Shown here: positions 7,948 to 16,441 of the stretch, piece after piece
Layout: each line of letters begins with the position of its first letter
How positions within the stretch are numbered: position 1 is the first letter of the stretch
Origin: Kibdelosporangium aridum
GTDB lineage: Bacteria; Actinomycetota; Actinomycetes; Mycobacteriales; Pseudonocardiaceae
Direction of reading: 5' to 3'
Assembly: GCF_900176515.1 (NCBI RefSeq)
Contig: NZ_FWXV01000008.1
Location: forward strand, 248,001-312,000
DNA: 64,000 nt
Notes under the pieces: generated by a model
Databases searched by the model: none
What the model saw: the letters and a program-made list of their open reading frames with translations, nothing else
What the model was told of the DNA's origin: nothing
Program-made: the position numbers and the translations under genes

Positions 7948-9399
7948 CTACTTCGGTGCCTGGAAGCCGCCGGTCTTCTGCTCGAGCAGTTCGGCCAGCC
8001 GCAGCGGGGTGCGGTCCTCGAACATCGGACCGATGAGCTGCACTCCGACCGGCAGGCCCTCGGGGGACCGGCCCGCGGGTATAGCGGTGGCGGGCAGGCC
8101 GGGCATGGTGGCCAGGCCGGCCCAGACGAGCTGGTCGAAGTACGGGTACTCGACGCCGTCGATGTCGATGCGCCGTTCCAACGGATTGGGGTTGTGGTCG
8201 TGCGGGAACGCGGGCGTCGGCGTGATCGGGCACACCACGGCGTCGAACTCGGCGAACAGCTGCCGCCAGCCGTGGCGGTGGAGTTCGCGGCGGTTGTTCG
8301 CCTCAATCCAGTCGCGGTGGCTGAACACCATGGCGCGCAGCCGCACGGCGTCAAGGCTCTGGTCGTCCGCGCTCAGTCCGGCGGTGCGGGTCCGCAGCTG
8401 CTCGTGCGATTCGATGGGAAAACGCGCAACGGAGCCCGAAATCAGCAACTGCATGTAGAGCGTCGCGGCTTCGGTCAGATCGGGCAGCAGCAGACTGTGC
8501 CGTTCGACGCGGGCGCCGCCCTCGACAAGCGCGTCGGCAATCCGGCTCACGCCCGCCCGCACGGCGGACCCGGTCGGAATGAGCGGATGCTCGTCGAGGA
8601 CCAAGACCCGGAAATCGCAGAGCCGCTCGTGGCGCGCGGGTGGCAGCGTCAAGTCGTGCGCGATGCCCAGCGTCAGCGGGTCCGGTCCGGCCATGACGTC
8701 GAGCAAGAGCCTGAGGTCGCGGGCGGTGCGCGCCATCGGACCGACGACGGCGAGATCGAGGTCGACCGGCAATGCCGGCTCGGACGGCGGGACCATACCG
8801 CGGTTAGCCGCCAGTCCGAGCGTCGGCTTGTGCGCGTAGACGCCGCAGAAATGCGCGGGGGTGCGCAACGAGCCGCCGATATCGGAGCCGATGGACAGCG
8901 CGCCGAACCCGGACGCCAGCGCCGCCGCTGATCCGCCGGAGGATCCGCCCGGCGTGCGACCGTGATCCCACGGGTTGGTGGTGGTGCCGTAGATCTCGTT
9001 GAAGCTCTGTATATCTTGCAGCCCCAAGGGCACATTGGTCTTGCCGAGCACCACCGCGCCTGCGGCCTTGAGCCGCGACACCTGTACCGCGTCCTCGGCC
9101 GGTACGTAGTTCCGGTGCGGCGGCATGCCCCAGGTCGTTGGCAGCCCGGCGATGTTGTAGGACTCCTTGACCGTCACCGGGATGCCGAGCAGCGGCCGGT
9201 CCTCACCACGTGCGCGTGCCTGGTCGGCACGGTGTGCGGCCGCCCGTGCACGGTCGAAGTCCGGCACGCAGATCGCGTTGATCACCTTGTCGTCGCGCTC
9301 GATACGGGCGATCGCCTCGTCGGTCAGTTCCACCGATGTCTCCGCACCGGCGCGCAACGCGGCAACGAGCTCTTCGGCCGTCTGAAAGCTCCACTCCAT
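7948..9399 (-). CDS. Amidase-signature family hydrolase
   Basis: 483-residue amidase-signature hydrolase that cleaves a carboxamide or similar C-N bond. The Ser-cisSer-Lys triad is complete: K78 (PVTVKES), S153 in GGSSGGS and S177 in SDIGGSLR, with exactly the 75- and 24-residue spacings of fatty acid amide hydrolase. There is no signal peptide, so it is probably cytoplasmic. It converges on the HelD-type gene and diverges from the P450 across a 143-base intergenic region. Substrate unknown: an amide nitrogen-scavenging enzyme, or not GatA because no gatB or gatC is nearby. Confidence 0.9.
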   Translation of the reverse strand: MEWSFQTAEELVAALRAGAETSVELTDEAIARIERDDKVINAICVPDFDRARAAAHRADQARARGEDRPLLGIPVTVKESYNIAGLPTTWGMPPHRNYVPAEDAVQVSRLKAAGAVVLGKTNVPLGLQDIQSFNEIYGTTTNPWDHGRTPGGSSGGSAAALASGFGALSIGSDIGGSLRTPAHFCGVYAHKPTLGLAANRGMVPPSEPALPVDLDLAVVGPMARTARDLRLLLDVMAGPDPLTLGIAHDLTLPPARHERLCDFRVLVLDEHPLIPTGSAVRAGVSRIADALVEGGARVERHSLLLPDLTEAATLYMQLLISGSVARFPIESHEQLRTRTAGLSADDQSLDAVRLRAMVFSHRDWIEANNRRELHRHGWRQLFAEFDAVVCPITPTPAFPHDHNPNPLERRIDIDGVEYPYFDQLVWAGLATMPGLPATAIPAGRSPEGLPVGVQLIGPMFEDRTPLRLAELLEQKTGGFQAPK

Positions 9400-9542
9400 G
9401 AATCCGAAGCTATTGGTCGGCCACAGAGGACACGAAATTCCGGTTCACGCAACAGCGAGCACCTTCACCGGCGAGGCCTGAACCCGAGATACCCTAGACG
9501 AAAGGAAAGCTCCCTACGGCCTGCCAAGACAAGCAGGGTGCC

Positions 9543-10730
9543 ATGAACGTGCGTTCCTACCCGTTCGGTTCGGTGCGCGGGCTGGAGATCGACCCGATGT
9601 ACGGCTGGCTGCGGGACAACGAGCCGCTGGCCCGCGTGAAGCTCCCTTACGGCGAAGAGGGCTGGCTGCTCACGAGGTACGACGACGTCCGCATCGCGCT
9701 CGGTGACGCGAGGTTCAGCCTCGCGGAGGCTGTCGTGCGGGACACGCCGCGGATGGGCCCGCAGCGGATGGGCGCGATTTTGACCGACCTCGATCCGCCG
9801 GAGCACACTCGGCTGCGGCGGTTGCTGGCGCACGCGTTCACCGTGCGCCGCGTCGAAGGACTGCGCGCGAACGCGGCACGCCTGGCGGGCGAGTTGCTGG
9901 ACGAGATGGAGAAGGCCGGTCCGCCCGCCGATCTGGTGACGGCATTCGCGGTTCCGTTGCCCGGCTTGATGATCTGCGAGCTGCTTGGCGTGCCGTACGA
10001 CGACCGGGACCACTTCCAGGAGCTGGCCGCCGCGTTCATGTCCATTACGGCGCTGACGGACGAGGAGAAGATGGCCAGGCTCGGTGAGCTCGCCGGATAT
10101 CTGGCCGGGCTCGCCGACAAGCGTCGCGAACGTCAGGAAGACGACCTGATCAGCGCACTGGTTGTGGCGCAGGAGGAAGGCGACCGGCTCACCGCCGACG
10201 AGCTCGTGCAGCTCACGGTGTTGCTGCTCGGCGCCGGGTACGACTCCACCGCGAGCCAGATCGTGAACTCGGTGTACGCGCTGCTGACGTTCCCCGACCA
10301 ACTGGAGTTGCTGCGGTCCCGGCCGGAGCTGATGCCCGGCGCCGTGGAGGAGTTGTTGCGCTGGATCCCGCCGCAGGAGGTCGCCGACATCTTGCCCCGG
10401 TACGCACTGCAGGACGTGGAGCTGAGCGGCGGCACCGTGCGCGCGGGTGAACCCGTGCTGCTGGCCAAGCATGCGGCCAACCGCGACCCGCGCAAGTTCC
10501 CCGATCCCGACCGGCTCAACGTGACCAGGGACGCCAAGGGGCAGCTGTCATTCGGATACGGACCGCACCACTGCATCGGGGCGCAGCTGGCGCGAATGGA
10601 CATCCAGGTGGCGTTGACGGCGCTGCTGGCGCGGTTGCCCGGCCTGCGGCTGGCGGTGCCCGCGGACGAGGTCGAGTGGAGGACCGGTATGGCCCTGCGC
10701 GGGCCGATCGCGTTGCCAATCAGCTGGTGA
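9543..10730 (+). CDS. Cytochrome P450 (CYP107-like)
   Basis: 395-residue soluble bacterial P450 that needs external ferredoxin and reductase; none is adjacent. Seen: I-helix GAGYDST near residues 230-236 (an unusual form of the A/G-G-x-D/E-T-T motif with Ser before Thr), ExxR (EELLR, about 269-272) and the heme loop FGYGPHHCIGAQLAR with Cys344 as thiolate ligand. The combination resembles CYP107/CYP105-type enzymes that hydroxylate secondary metabolites or xenobiotics. It stands alone, divergent from the amidase and ending 5 bases from the convergent GH13 gene. Substrate unknown. Confidence 0.92.
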   Translation: MNVRSYPFGSVRGLEIDPMYGWLRDNEPLARVKLPYGEEGWLLTRYDDVRIALGDARFSLAEAVVRDTPRMGPQRMGAILTDLDPPEHTRLRRLLAHAFTVRRVEGLRANAARLAGELLDEMEKAGPPADLVTAFAVPLPGLMICELLGVPYDDRDHFQELAAAFMSITALTDEEKMARLGELAGYLAGLADKRRERQEDDLISALVVAQEEGDRLTADELVQLTVLLLGAGYDSTASQIVNSVYALLTFPDQLELLRSRPELMPGAVEELLRWIPPQEVADILPRYALQDVELSGGTVRAGEPVLLAKHAANRDPRKFPDPDRLNVTRDAKGQLSFGYGPHHCIGAQLARMDIQVALTALLARLPGLRLAVPADEVEWRTGMALRGPIALPISW

Positions 10731-10735
10731 CGGGA

Positions 10736-12397
10736 TCACTGTGCCGGACAAACACGGAACCAACGGCAGCCGTAACGACCGAGAGAGATCTTCGCGTGGC
10801 CGTCGCGCGAGATCTTCGTCGTACCGTCGGCCAGAAGGTCCGTCAGCACGTGCGAATCATCGAACTCCGGGAGTCGCAACGAGATGTCGACCGGTTCGGT
10901 GCCGAGGTTGTGCAAGGCGAGCACCATGTCCTCGCCGATGCTGCTGCGATGGGCCATGACGGCGGGATGCCCGGTGTCGATCACCTCGTAGTGGCCCCAC
11001 GCCAGCTCAGGCGACTCGCGGTACCGCTCGATCAACAACCGGATCCAGGACAGCATTGATTCATCGCTGCGCCGTTGATCAGCGACGTTGACGTGCTCAG
11101 GGCCGTACTCTCCCTCGACCATGGGGCAGGGGAAGCGGTCACGGTCCGCGGTCGAGAAACCGCCGTTGCGGTCGGCCTTCCATTGCATCGGCGTGCGCAC
11201 GGCCAGCCTGCCTTCGGCCACGAGGTTCTCGCCCATTCCGATTTCCTCGCCGTAGAACAAGACCGGGGTGCCGGGAAGGCTGAACATGAGGCTGTACGCC
11301 ATCTTCGTACGCTCGACATCGCCGAGCATCGGTGGCAGACGACGTCGCAGCCCACGGTCGTAGAGCCGCATTTCTTTCTCCGGCCCGAACTCGTCGAACA
11401 CCTCCTGGCGCTCGTCCTTGGACAGCTTGTCCAGGGTCAGCTCGTCGTGGTTACGCACGAACATGGCCCAATGGCCATCGCGTGGCGGTTGTGGACGCTC
11501 GCGCAGCGCCTCGGCCAGTGGGGCGGCCGAGCGGCGGGCCATGGCGAGGTAGAACTTCTGCATCGCGATGAAGTCGAAGCACATCGTCAGCTCGTCACCG
11601 ACGCCATGCTGGTCACCGAAGAACTTCAGTGTGTCCGAGTAGGGCAGGTTGACCTCGCCGAGCAGGACGGCCTCGCCGTTGCGGCGGGTCAGGAACGCGC
11701 GCAGATCCGCGAGGTAGTCGTGCGGGTCGGGAAGTTCGCCTGCGTCTTGCTGACCCGCGGTCTCCAGCAGGAACGGAACCGCGTCGACGCGGAAACCGGA
11801 CAGGCCCAGTTCCATCCAGAACCCCATGATCCGGGCGATCTCGTCGCGTACCGCCGGGTTGGCGACATTGAGATCCGGCTGCTGTTTGTAGAACCTGTGC
11901 AGGTAGTACTGACCGGCCTGCTCGTCGAAGTCCCAGAGGCTCTTTTCCTTGTCCGGGAAGACAATCCCCTGTGGACCGTCCTTCGGTGGCTCGTCGCGCC
12001 AGACATACCAGTCCCGGTACGGCGAATTGCGGTCGGAGCGCGCACTCTGGAACCACGGATGCTGGTCGGACGTGTGGTTGACCACGAGATCGGCGATCAC
12101 GCGAAGGCCGCGGTCACGAGCCGTGCGGACGAATTCCACGAAGTCACCCAACGTGCCCAACCGGGAGTCGACGTTGTAGAAGTCCGTGATGTCGTATCCG
12201 TCGTCGCGTTCACGTGTGGGGAAGAACGGCATCAGCCACACGCAGGTGACGCCGAGGCGGGCAAGGTGGTCGATCTGCTGCGTCAATCCCAGGAAGTCGC
12301 CACAGCCGTCACCATTGCCGTCCTGGTACGTTTCCACATCGAGGCAGTAGATGACCGCGTCCTTCCACCAGACGTCGGCGGTCCGGGTCAGTCTCAC
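10736..12397 (-). CDS. GH13 alpha-amylase-family enzyme (trehalose synthase-like)
   Basis: 553-residue cytoplasmic GH13 enzyme beginning with the trehalose-synthase-like VWWKDAVIYCLDVETY. All catalytic residues are present: nucleophile D205 (GFRVDAVPF), acid/base E248 (LLGEVNLP) and D318 (VRNHDELTL). The GTG at 12397 overlaps the stop of the upstream flavin oxidoreductase gene as GTGA, and GAGGAG lies 7 bases before it, so the two are translationally coupled; longer upstream frames are noise. Length and motifs fit the TreS-like amylases that interconvert maltose and trehalose or hydrolyse alpha-glucans, but TreS activity is not proven. The divergent GH15 gene suggests a shared alpha-glucan role. 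Confidence 0.88.
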   Translation of the reverse strand: MRLTRTADVWWKDAVIYCLDVETYQDGNGDGCGDFLGLTQQIDHLARLGVTCVWLMPFFPTRERDDGYDITDFYNVDSRLGTLGDFVEFVRTARDRGLRVIADLVVNHTSDQHPWFQSARSDRNSPYRDWYVWRDEPPKDGPQGIVFPDKEKSLWDFDEQAGQYYLHRFYKQQPDLNVANPAVRDEIARIMGFWMELGLSGFRVDAVPFLLETAGQQDAGELPDPHDYLADLRAFLTRRNGEAVLLGEVNLPYSDTLKFFGDQHGVGDELTMCFDFIAMQKFYLAMARRSAAPLAEALRERPQPPRDGHWAMFVRNHDELTLDKLSKDERQEVFDEFGPEKEMRLYDRGLRRRLPPMLGDVERTKMAYSLMFSLPGTPVLFYGEEIGMGENLVAEGRLAVRTPMQWKADRNGGFSTADRDRFPCPMVEGEYGPEHVNVADQRRSDESMLSWIRLLIERYRESPELAWGHYEVIDTGHPAVMAHRSSIGEDMVLALHNLGTEPVDISLRLPEFDDSHVLTDLLADGTTKISRDGHAKISLGRYGCRWFRVCPAQ

Positions 12398-13362
12398 GAC
12401 GCATCTCCTCGCAGCTGGGGAAGTACCTTGTCGCCGAACACGTCGATGAACGCGTCCAGTTCCTGGCCGACGTGGTGCAGGTAGATCTCGTCGAAGCCGA
12501 GGTCGGCGTACTGGCGAAGCCAGTCGGCGTGCTGGTTCGGCTGCGCCGACACGTTGACCACCTTGGCGACTTGCTCGGCGGTGACGTGCTGGGAGACCAC
12601 GTCGAAATGGTCGGTCATCTCCAGGTCCCAGCAGACGGGCGGCACGAACACGTTGCTGCGCCACTGTTCGTGCGCGATCGCCGCAGCGGTCTCGTCGTCA
12701 GCCGCCCAGCTGAGGTGTACCTGAAGATAAACCTTGCCGCGGCCGCCTGCCGAACGGTACGCGTCGATCATCTGCCGCAGGTGGTCGACCGGCGCGTTGA
12801 CCGTGATCAGGCCGTCCGCCCAAGCAGCACATTTGCGAGCAGTAGCGACACTGACCGCGGCGCCGACCAGGTTGGGGACTTCGGCCGGCCTCGTCCACAC
12901 CCTCGCCCGGTCGACGGTGACCAGCCCGTCGTGACTGACTTCCTTGCCTGCCAACAGGTCACGGATCACCTCGACGCATTCGAGCAGCCGGGCGTCCCGG
13001 ATCTCCTTGCGGGGCCATCCCTCCCCGGTGATGTGTTCGTTGCTGGCCTCGCCGGTGCCCAGCGCGGCCCAGAACCGGCCGGGATACATCGCACTGAGCG
13101 TGCCGATGGCCTGGGCGATGATCGCCGGGTGATACCGCTGGCCAGGAGCGTTGACCACGCCGAACGGCAGGTCCGTCGCCTGCAACGCGGCACCGAGCCA
13201 CGACCACGCGAATGCTGATTGCCCCTGTCGTTGGCTCCATGGCGAGAAGTGGTCCGAACACATGGCCGCACCGAACCCCGCAGCTTCGGCTCGCTGTACG
13301 GCCGCCAGCAGTGCGGTCGGGTGAACCTGCTCGTGCGAGGCATGTATCCCATAGACCGTCAT
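12394..13362 (-). CDS. LLM-class FMN-dependent oxidoreductase (TIGR03885-like)
   Basis: 322-residue luciferase-like TIM-barrel flavoprotein. The N-terminal MTVYGIHASHEQVHPTALL and the FGAAMCSDHFSPW and GRFWAALGTGEASNEHI segments match the subfamily I recall as TIGR03885, predicted to use FMN rather than F420. Its genes often lie beside a GH13 amylase-like gene, and here the overlap (GTGA) couples both. The substrate is unknown; the pairing suggests a step acting on a glucan or trehalose-derived molecule, which is inference. It is transcribed divergently from the GH15 gene. Confidence 0.88.
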   Translation of the reverse strand: MTVYGIHASHEQVHPTALLAAVQRAEAAGFGAAMCSDHFSPWSQRQGQSAFAWSWLGAALQATDLPFGVVNAPGQRYHPAIIAQAIGTLSAMYPGRFWAALGTGEASNEHITGEGWPRKEIRDARLLECVEVIRDLLAGKEVSHDGLVTVDRARVWTRPAEVPNLVGAAVSVATARKCAAWADGLITVNAPVDHLRQMIDAYRSAGGRGKVYLQVHLSWAADDETAAAIAHEQWRSNVFVPPVCWDLEMTDHFDVVSQHVTAEQVAKVVNVSAQPNQHADWLRQYADLGFDEIYLHHVGQELDAFIDVFGDKVLPQLRGDAS

Positions 13363-13477
13363 GTCCGGTTGGTACCCCTTACCGGCCGATGCCGAACGTG
13401 CCGGGTTTCAAGTTGCGGATCGCGTGGCGGCGAGGAGACTCGAAGAGGGATCACGGAAATCGCCCTGGAGGGACGCA

Positions 13478-15586
13478 GTGCGGCGTCGACGGCTGTTATC
13501 CGCCTTGGTAGGTCTGTTCATCATGGTTGCACCACCCGCGCTCGGCCAGACCGGTGCGCCACCCGGCGCCCCCGGTATCAACCCCGGCTATCTGCCTGCC
13601 GACAAGCAAGGATTCGGCACGGCACGGCCGATCGACAGCCCGGTGTGGTTCACGCTCGGTCGCGGTGGGATGACCGAGACGTTCTACCCGGACCTTTCCA
13701 CACCGGCCTCTCGTCGCCTGGACTTCGTCGTCACCGACGGTGAAACGTTCGTACAGCGGCTTTCGGACGTGCGAGTGCGCACCGAGCAGGATCGGTTGTC
13801 CTACCGTCAGATCGCGAATGGACGCGGCTGGACGGCAACGATCACCTACGTCACTGATCCGGCACGCGCGTCGGTGATGATCGACTTTGAGCTCCGGTCA
13901 CACCGCCCGTTGCACAGTTACGTCCTCTACGAACCGACGTTGTCCGCCAAAGGCGTTGACGACCAAGGGAAATCCGTGGCCGACGCGTTGGCGGCCTCCG
14001 ATGGCACCGCCGCGAGCGCCCTCGTTGCCCAGCCGTCGTTCTCCGCGACCTCAACGGGGTACCTCGGGACAAGCGACGGTTGGACAGACCTGTCCCGAAA
14101 TCGCGGTCTGACGTCCCTCTACCCACAAGCAGGGCCGGGAAACCTCGGACAGACAGGAAAATTGACGGTCGACGGCGTACGCGACCGTAACGCTGTGCTG
14201 ATCCTCAGCTACGGCGACAACGAACAGAACGCCCTCACGGCCGCCCGAGCGTCGGCACAGCAACGCTTCGCCGACGTTCGCCGCTCTTATGTCCAGGGCT
14301 GGAACGAATATCTGCGCGGCCTGAAGACTCCGGCCAGTGCGCGGCGCGCGATCTATGAAACGTCCCTTCTGGTCCTCGCGGCCAGCGAGGACAAACGTAA
14401 CCGCGGCGCCTTCATCGCGTCGCCGTCCGAACCGTGGGCGTTCGGGACGAATCAGGAGTTGTCGCCAACACCCGGGCCGTACCACCTGGTGTGGCCGCGT
14501 GACCTGTACCAGATCGCGACGGCACTGATCGCCGCGGGAGACATGGCTGGGGCGAACCGGACCGTGGACCACCTCATCGGTGTGCAACAACCCGATGGCC
14601 ATTTCCCGCAGAACAACACTGTTTCCGGTCGTCCCTATTGGACGAGCATCCAGCTTGACGAGTCCGCGCTACCGATTGTGCTGGCGTGGCAGCTGGACAG
14701 GCGTGACACAAAGACCGTCGCCATGGTCCGGCGCGCCGCCGACTTCATCATCGGCTACGAGCAGGACGGGTTCTCCGCGCCCTGGAGCCAGCAGGAACGG
14801 TGGGAGAACCAAAGTGGCTACTCCCCGGGCACGATCGCCGCGACCATCGCCGGCCTGGTGTGCGCGGCCGACATGGTGGAGCGGTCCGGTGACGCGGCAA
14901 CGGCCCAACGGTATCGATCCATCGCCGACGACTGGGCGGCCCGCGTCGAATCCTGGACAGTGACAACCAACGGACCGCATTCATCGCAGCCCTACTACCT
15001 CCGGCTCACCAAAGACGGTCAGCCCAACCAGGGCACCGCGTACAACCCTGGCGACAACTACCCAGGCACAGTCGATCAGCGAACCCAGGTAGATCCCAGT
15101 TTCCTCGAACTCGTGCGGCTCGGTGTGAAGTCCCCACAGGACGCGACGATCCGCAACACCATCGCGGTCGTCGACCGGGTGTTGGGCGAAAACACGTCCA
15201 CCGGCCAGTTCTGGCACCGGTTCACCAACGACGGGTACGGTGAACGCACCGACGGCGGCCCATGGGACATCGGGGGAGCACGTACGTACGGCAGGCTCTG
15301 GCCCATCTTCGCGGGAGAACGCGGCGAATACGAACTGCTGGCCGGAAAGGCGCACGCCGCCAAGGCCAGGCTGCACGCTATGGCGGCAACGGCCAACGAC
15401 GGCATGATGCTTCCCGAACAGGTATGGGACCGCGAGGCGCCGTCCGGCAAACGCCCAGGAACGCCAACGACATCCGCGACGCCCCTGGTCTGGGCTCACG
15501 CCCAGTACGTCCGTCTGGCCTGGTCGATCGACGCCGGGAAACCTGTGGAACAACCCGGCATCGTCGCCGACCGGTATCTCAAGTAA
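13478..15586 (+). CDS. Secreted GH15 glucoamylase/glucodextranase-type enzyme
   Basis: About 702-residue exported glucan hydrolase. The GTG at 13478 has GGAGG about 6 bases upstream and gives a clean signal peptide (VRRRRLL, hydrophobic core, cleavage near PPALGQ); the frame opens earlier at 13361 but those 39 residues are unlikely. The N-terminal half is the beta-sandwich domain of bacterial GH15 enzymes (PVWFTLGRGGMTETFYP). The C-terminal (alpha/alpha)6 barrel contains YHLVWPRDLYQIATALIA and WDIGGARTYGRLWPIFAGERGEYEL, the usual GH15 acid and base regions. It should release glucose from the non-reducing ends of starch or dextran outside the cell, feeding the divergent GH13/LLM pair. It ends 4 bases from the convergent SDR gene. 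Confidence 0.9.
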   Translation: MRRRRLLSALVGLFIMVAPPALGQTGAPPGAPGINPGYLPADKQGFGTARPIDSPVWFTLGRGGMTETFYPDLSTPASRRLDFVVTDGETFVQRLSDVRVRTEQDRLSYRQIANGRGWTATITYVTDPARASVMIDFELRSHRPLHSYVLYEPTLSAKGVDDQGKSVADALAASDGTAASALVAQPSFSATSTGYLGTSDGWTDLSRNRGLTSLYPQAGPGNLGQTGKLTVDGVRDRNAVLILSYGDNEQNALTAARASAQQRFADVRRSYVQGWNEYLRGLKTPASARRAIYETSLLVLAASEDKRNRGAFIASPSEPWAFGTNQELSPTPGPYHLVWPRDLYQIATALIAAGDMAGANRTVDHLIGVQQPDGHFPQNNTVSGRPYWTSIQLDESALPIVLAWQLDRRDTKTVAMVRRAADFIIGYEQDGFSAPWSQQERWENQSGYSPGTIAATIAGLVCAADMVERSGDAATAQRYRSIADDWAARVESWTVTTNGPHSSQPYYLRLTKDGQPNQGTAYNPGDNYPGTVDQRTQVDPSFLELVRLGVKSPQDATIRNTIAVVDRVLGENTSTGQFWHRFTNDGYGERTDGGPWDIGGARTYGRLWPIFAGERGEYELLAGKAHAAKARLHAMAATANDGMMLPEQVWDREAPSGKRPGTPTTSATPLVWAHAQYVRLAWSIDAGKPVEQPGIVADRYLK

Positions 15587-15590
15587 GTGG

Positions 15591-16247
15591 CTACTCCTCG
15601 GCGAAGATCCGGAACTTTTCGGGGTGGGTGTGCAGGTGCCAGAGCTTGTCCGCGAGGATGGCCGGGTCGTGCGTCGGATGTCCCGGCTGGATCGCGCCCG
15701 GGACGATGAGTTGGCCGACCTGGATGCCCTCGCCGGTCAGGGTGTCGTGCAGCATCTGCGCGTAGGCGCTTTCACCAGCGAACGCGATCGACGTGCCCGC
15801 CACCTTCGGGTTCGGGCGCACGCCGGAACCCCCGTTGACGAACAGGATCGAGCCACGACCGAGGGATCGCATGCCCTTGAGCACATGGCGCGCGGCCGTG
15901 ACCGGACCGTAGATCGAGAATTCCACGGCACCGACCAGGTCATCCACAGTGGTCTCCAGAACCGGACGGAGGAACTCCTTGTGCGGCAACGGACTGTAGA
16001 CGAGCACCTCGATCGGTCCGAGTTCCTGCGCCGCTTGGTCGAGCGCGCCGGTCAGCGCCTCCCGATCGCGGACGTCGGCGGCGTACCCATCAGCGGTGAG
16101 GCCTTCGGCCCGCAGGCCAGTGGCGAGTATGGCGAGTCGTTCCCGGCTGCGGGAGATGAGCGCGACGCTGTGGCCCTCGGCACCAAAGCGGCGGGCGGCC
16201 GCGGCACCGAGGCCCGGGCCCGCTCCAACGACGGCGATGGTGGTCAA
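15591..16247 (-). CDS. SDR-family protein without the YxxxK motif
   Basis: 218-residue short-chain dehydrogenase-like protein. The Rossmann motif is intact (VVGAGPGLGAAAARRFG, residues 6-22) and a RSRERL segment after beta-2 suggests NADP preference. At the catalytic position, where YxxxK is expected, the sequence reads SIAFAGESAYAQMLHDTL, so the Tyr/Lys pair is absent. It may be a noncanonical SDR or a binding protein. It is monocistronic and convergent with the GH15 gene; its divergent neighbourhood holds only a decayed alcohol dehydrogenase tail. Confidence 0.85.
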   Translation of the reverse strand: MTTIAVVGAGPGLGAAAARRFGAEGHSVALISRSRERLAILATGLRAEGLTADGYAADVRDREALTGALDQAAQELGPIEVLVYSPLPHKEFLRPVLETTVDDLVGAVEFSIYGPVTAARHVLKGMRSLGRGSILFVNGGSGVRPNPKVAGTSIAFAGESAYAQMLHDTLTGEGIQVGQLIVPGAIQPGHPTHDPAILADKLWHLHTHPEKFRIFAEE

Positions 16248-16345
16248 TGCTGCTCCGTTCTGTTCTCGGTCAGTCGTTCACCGTGCTAGACCGAACAGTA
16301 GATCCAAATGAGCCGGGACCGCCGGGATACCGGCTCCGAGGGGGA

Positions 16346-16441
16346 TGGACGCAGCAACGCCTTGATGGCACGGCGCTCGTCCATCGCCCGGTAACCCCCG
16401 GCAGCCTGATCAAGCGGAAACTCGAGGTCGGTGGTCAAAAC
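16346..16441 (-). pseudogene. C-terminal tail of a zinc alcohol dehydrogenase
   Basis: The minus strand reads VLTTDLEFPLDQAAGGYRAM followed by DERRAIKALLRP, the canonical C-terminus of zinc-dependent dehydrogenases (FPLD..A.GYRAMDERRAIKxLLRP). The rest of the gene is missing: upstream sits the kinase gene, whose stop codon overlaps the start of this fragment by a few bases in another frame. The junction looks like a deletion that removed the 5' part of an ADH gene. The remaining bases between this fragment and the SDR start (16248-16345) show no gene. Confidence 0.6.

Noticed and set aside
11075..12484. 469-codon plus-strand frame opposite the GH13 gene
   Set aside because: Antisense shadow of a gene with all catalytic residues; no ribosome site or motif.
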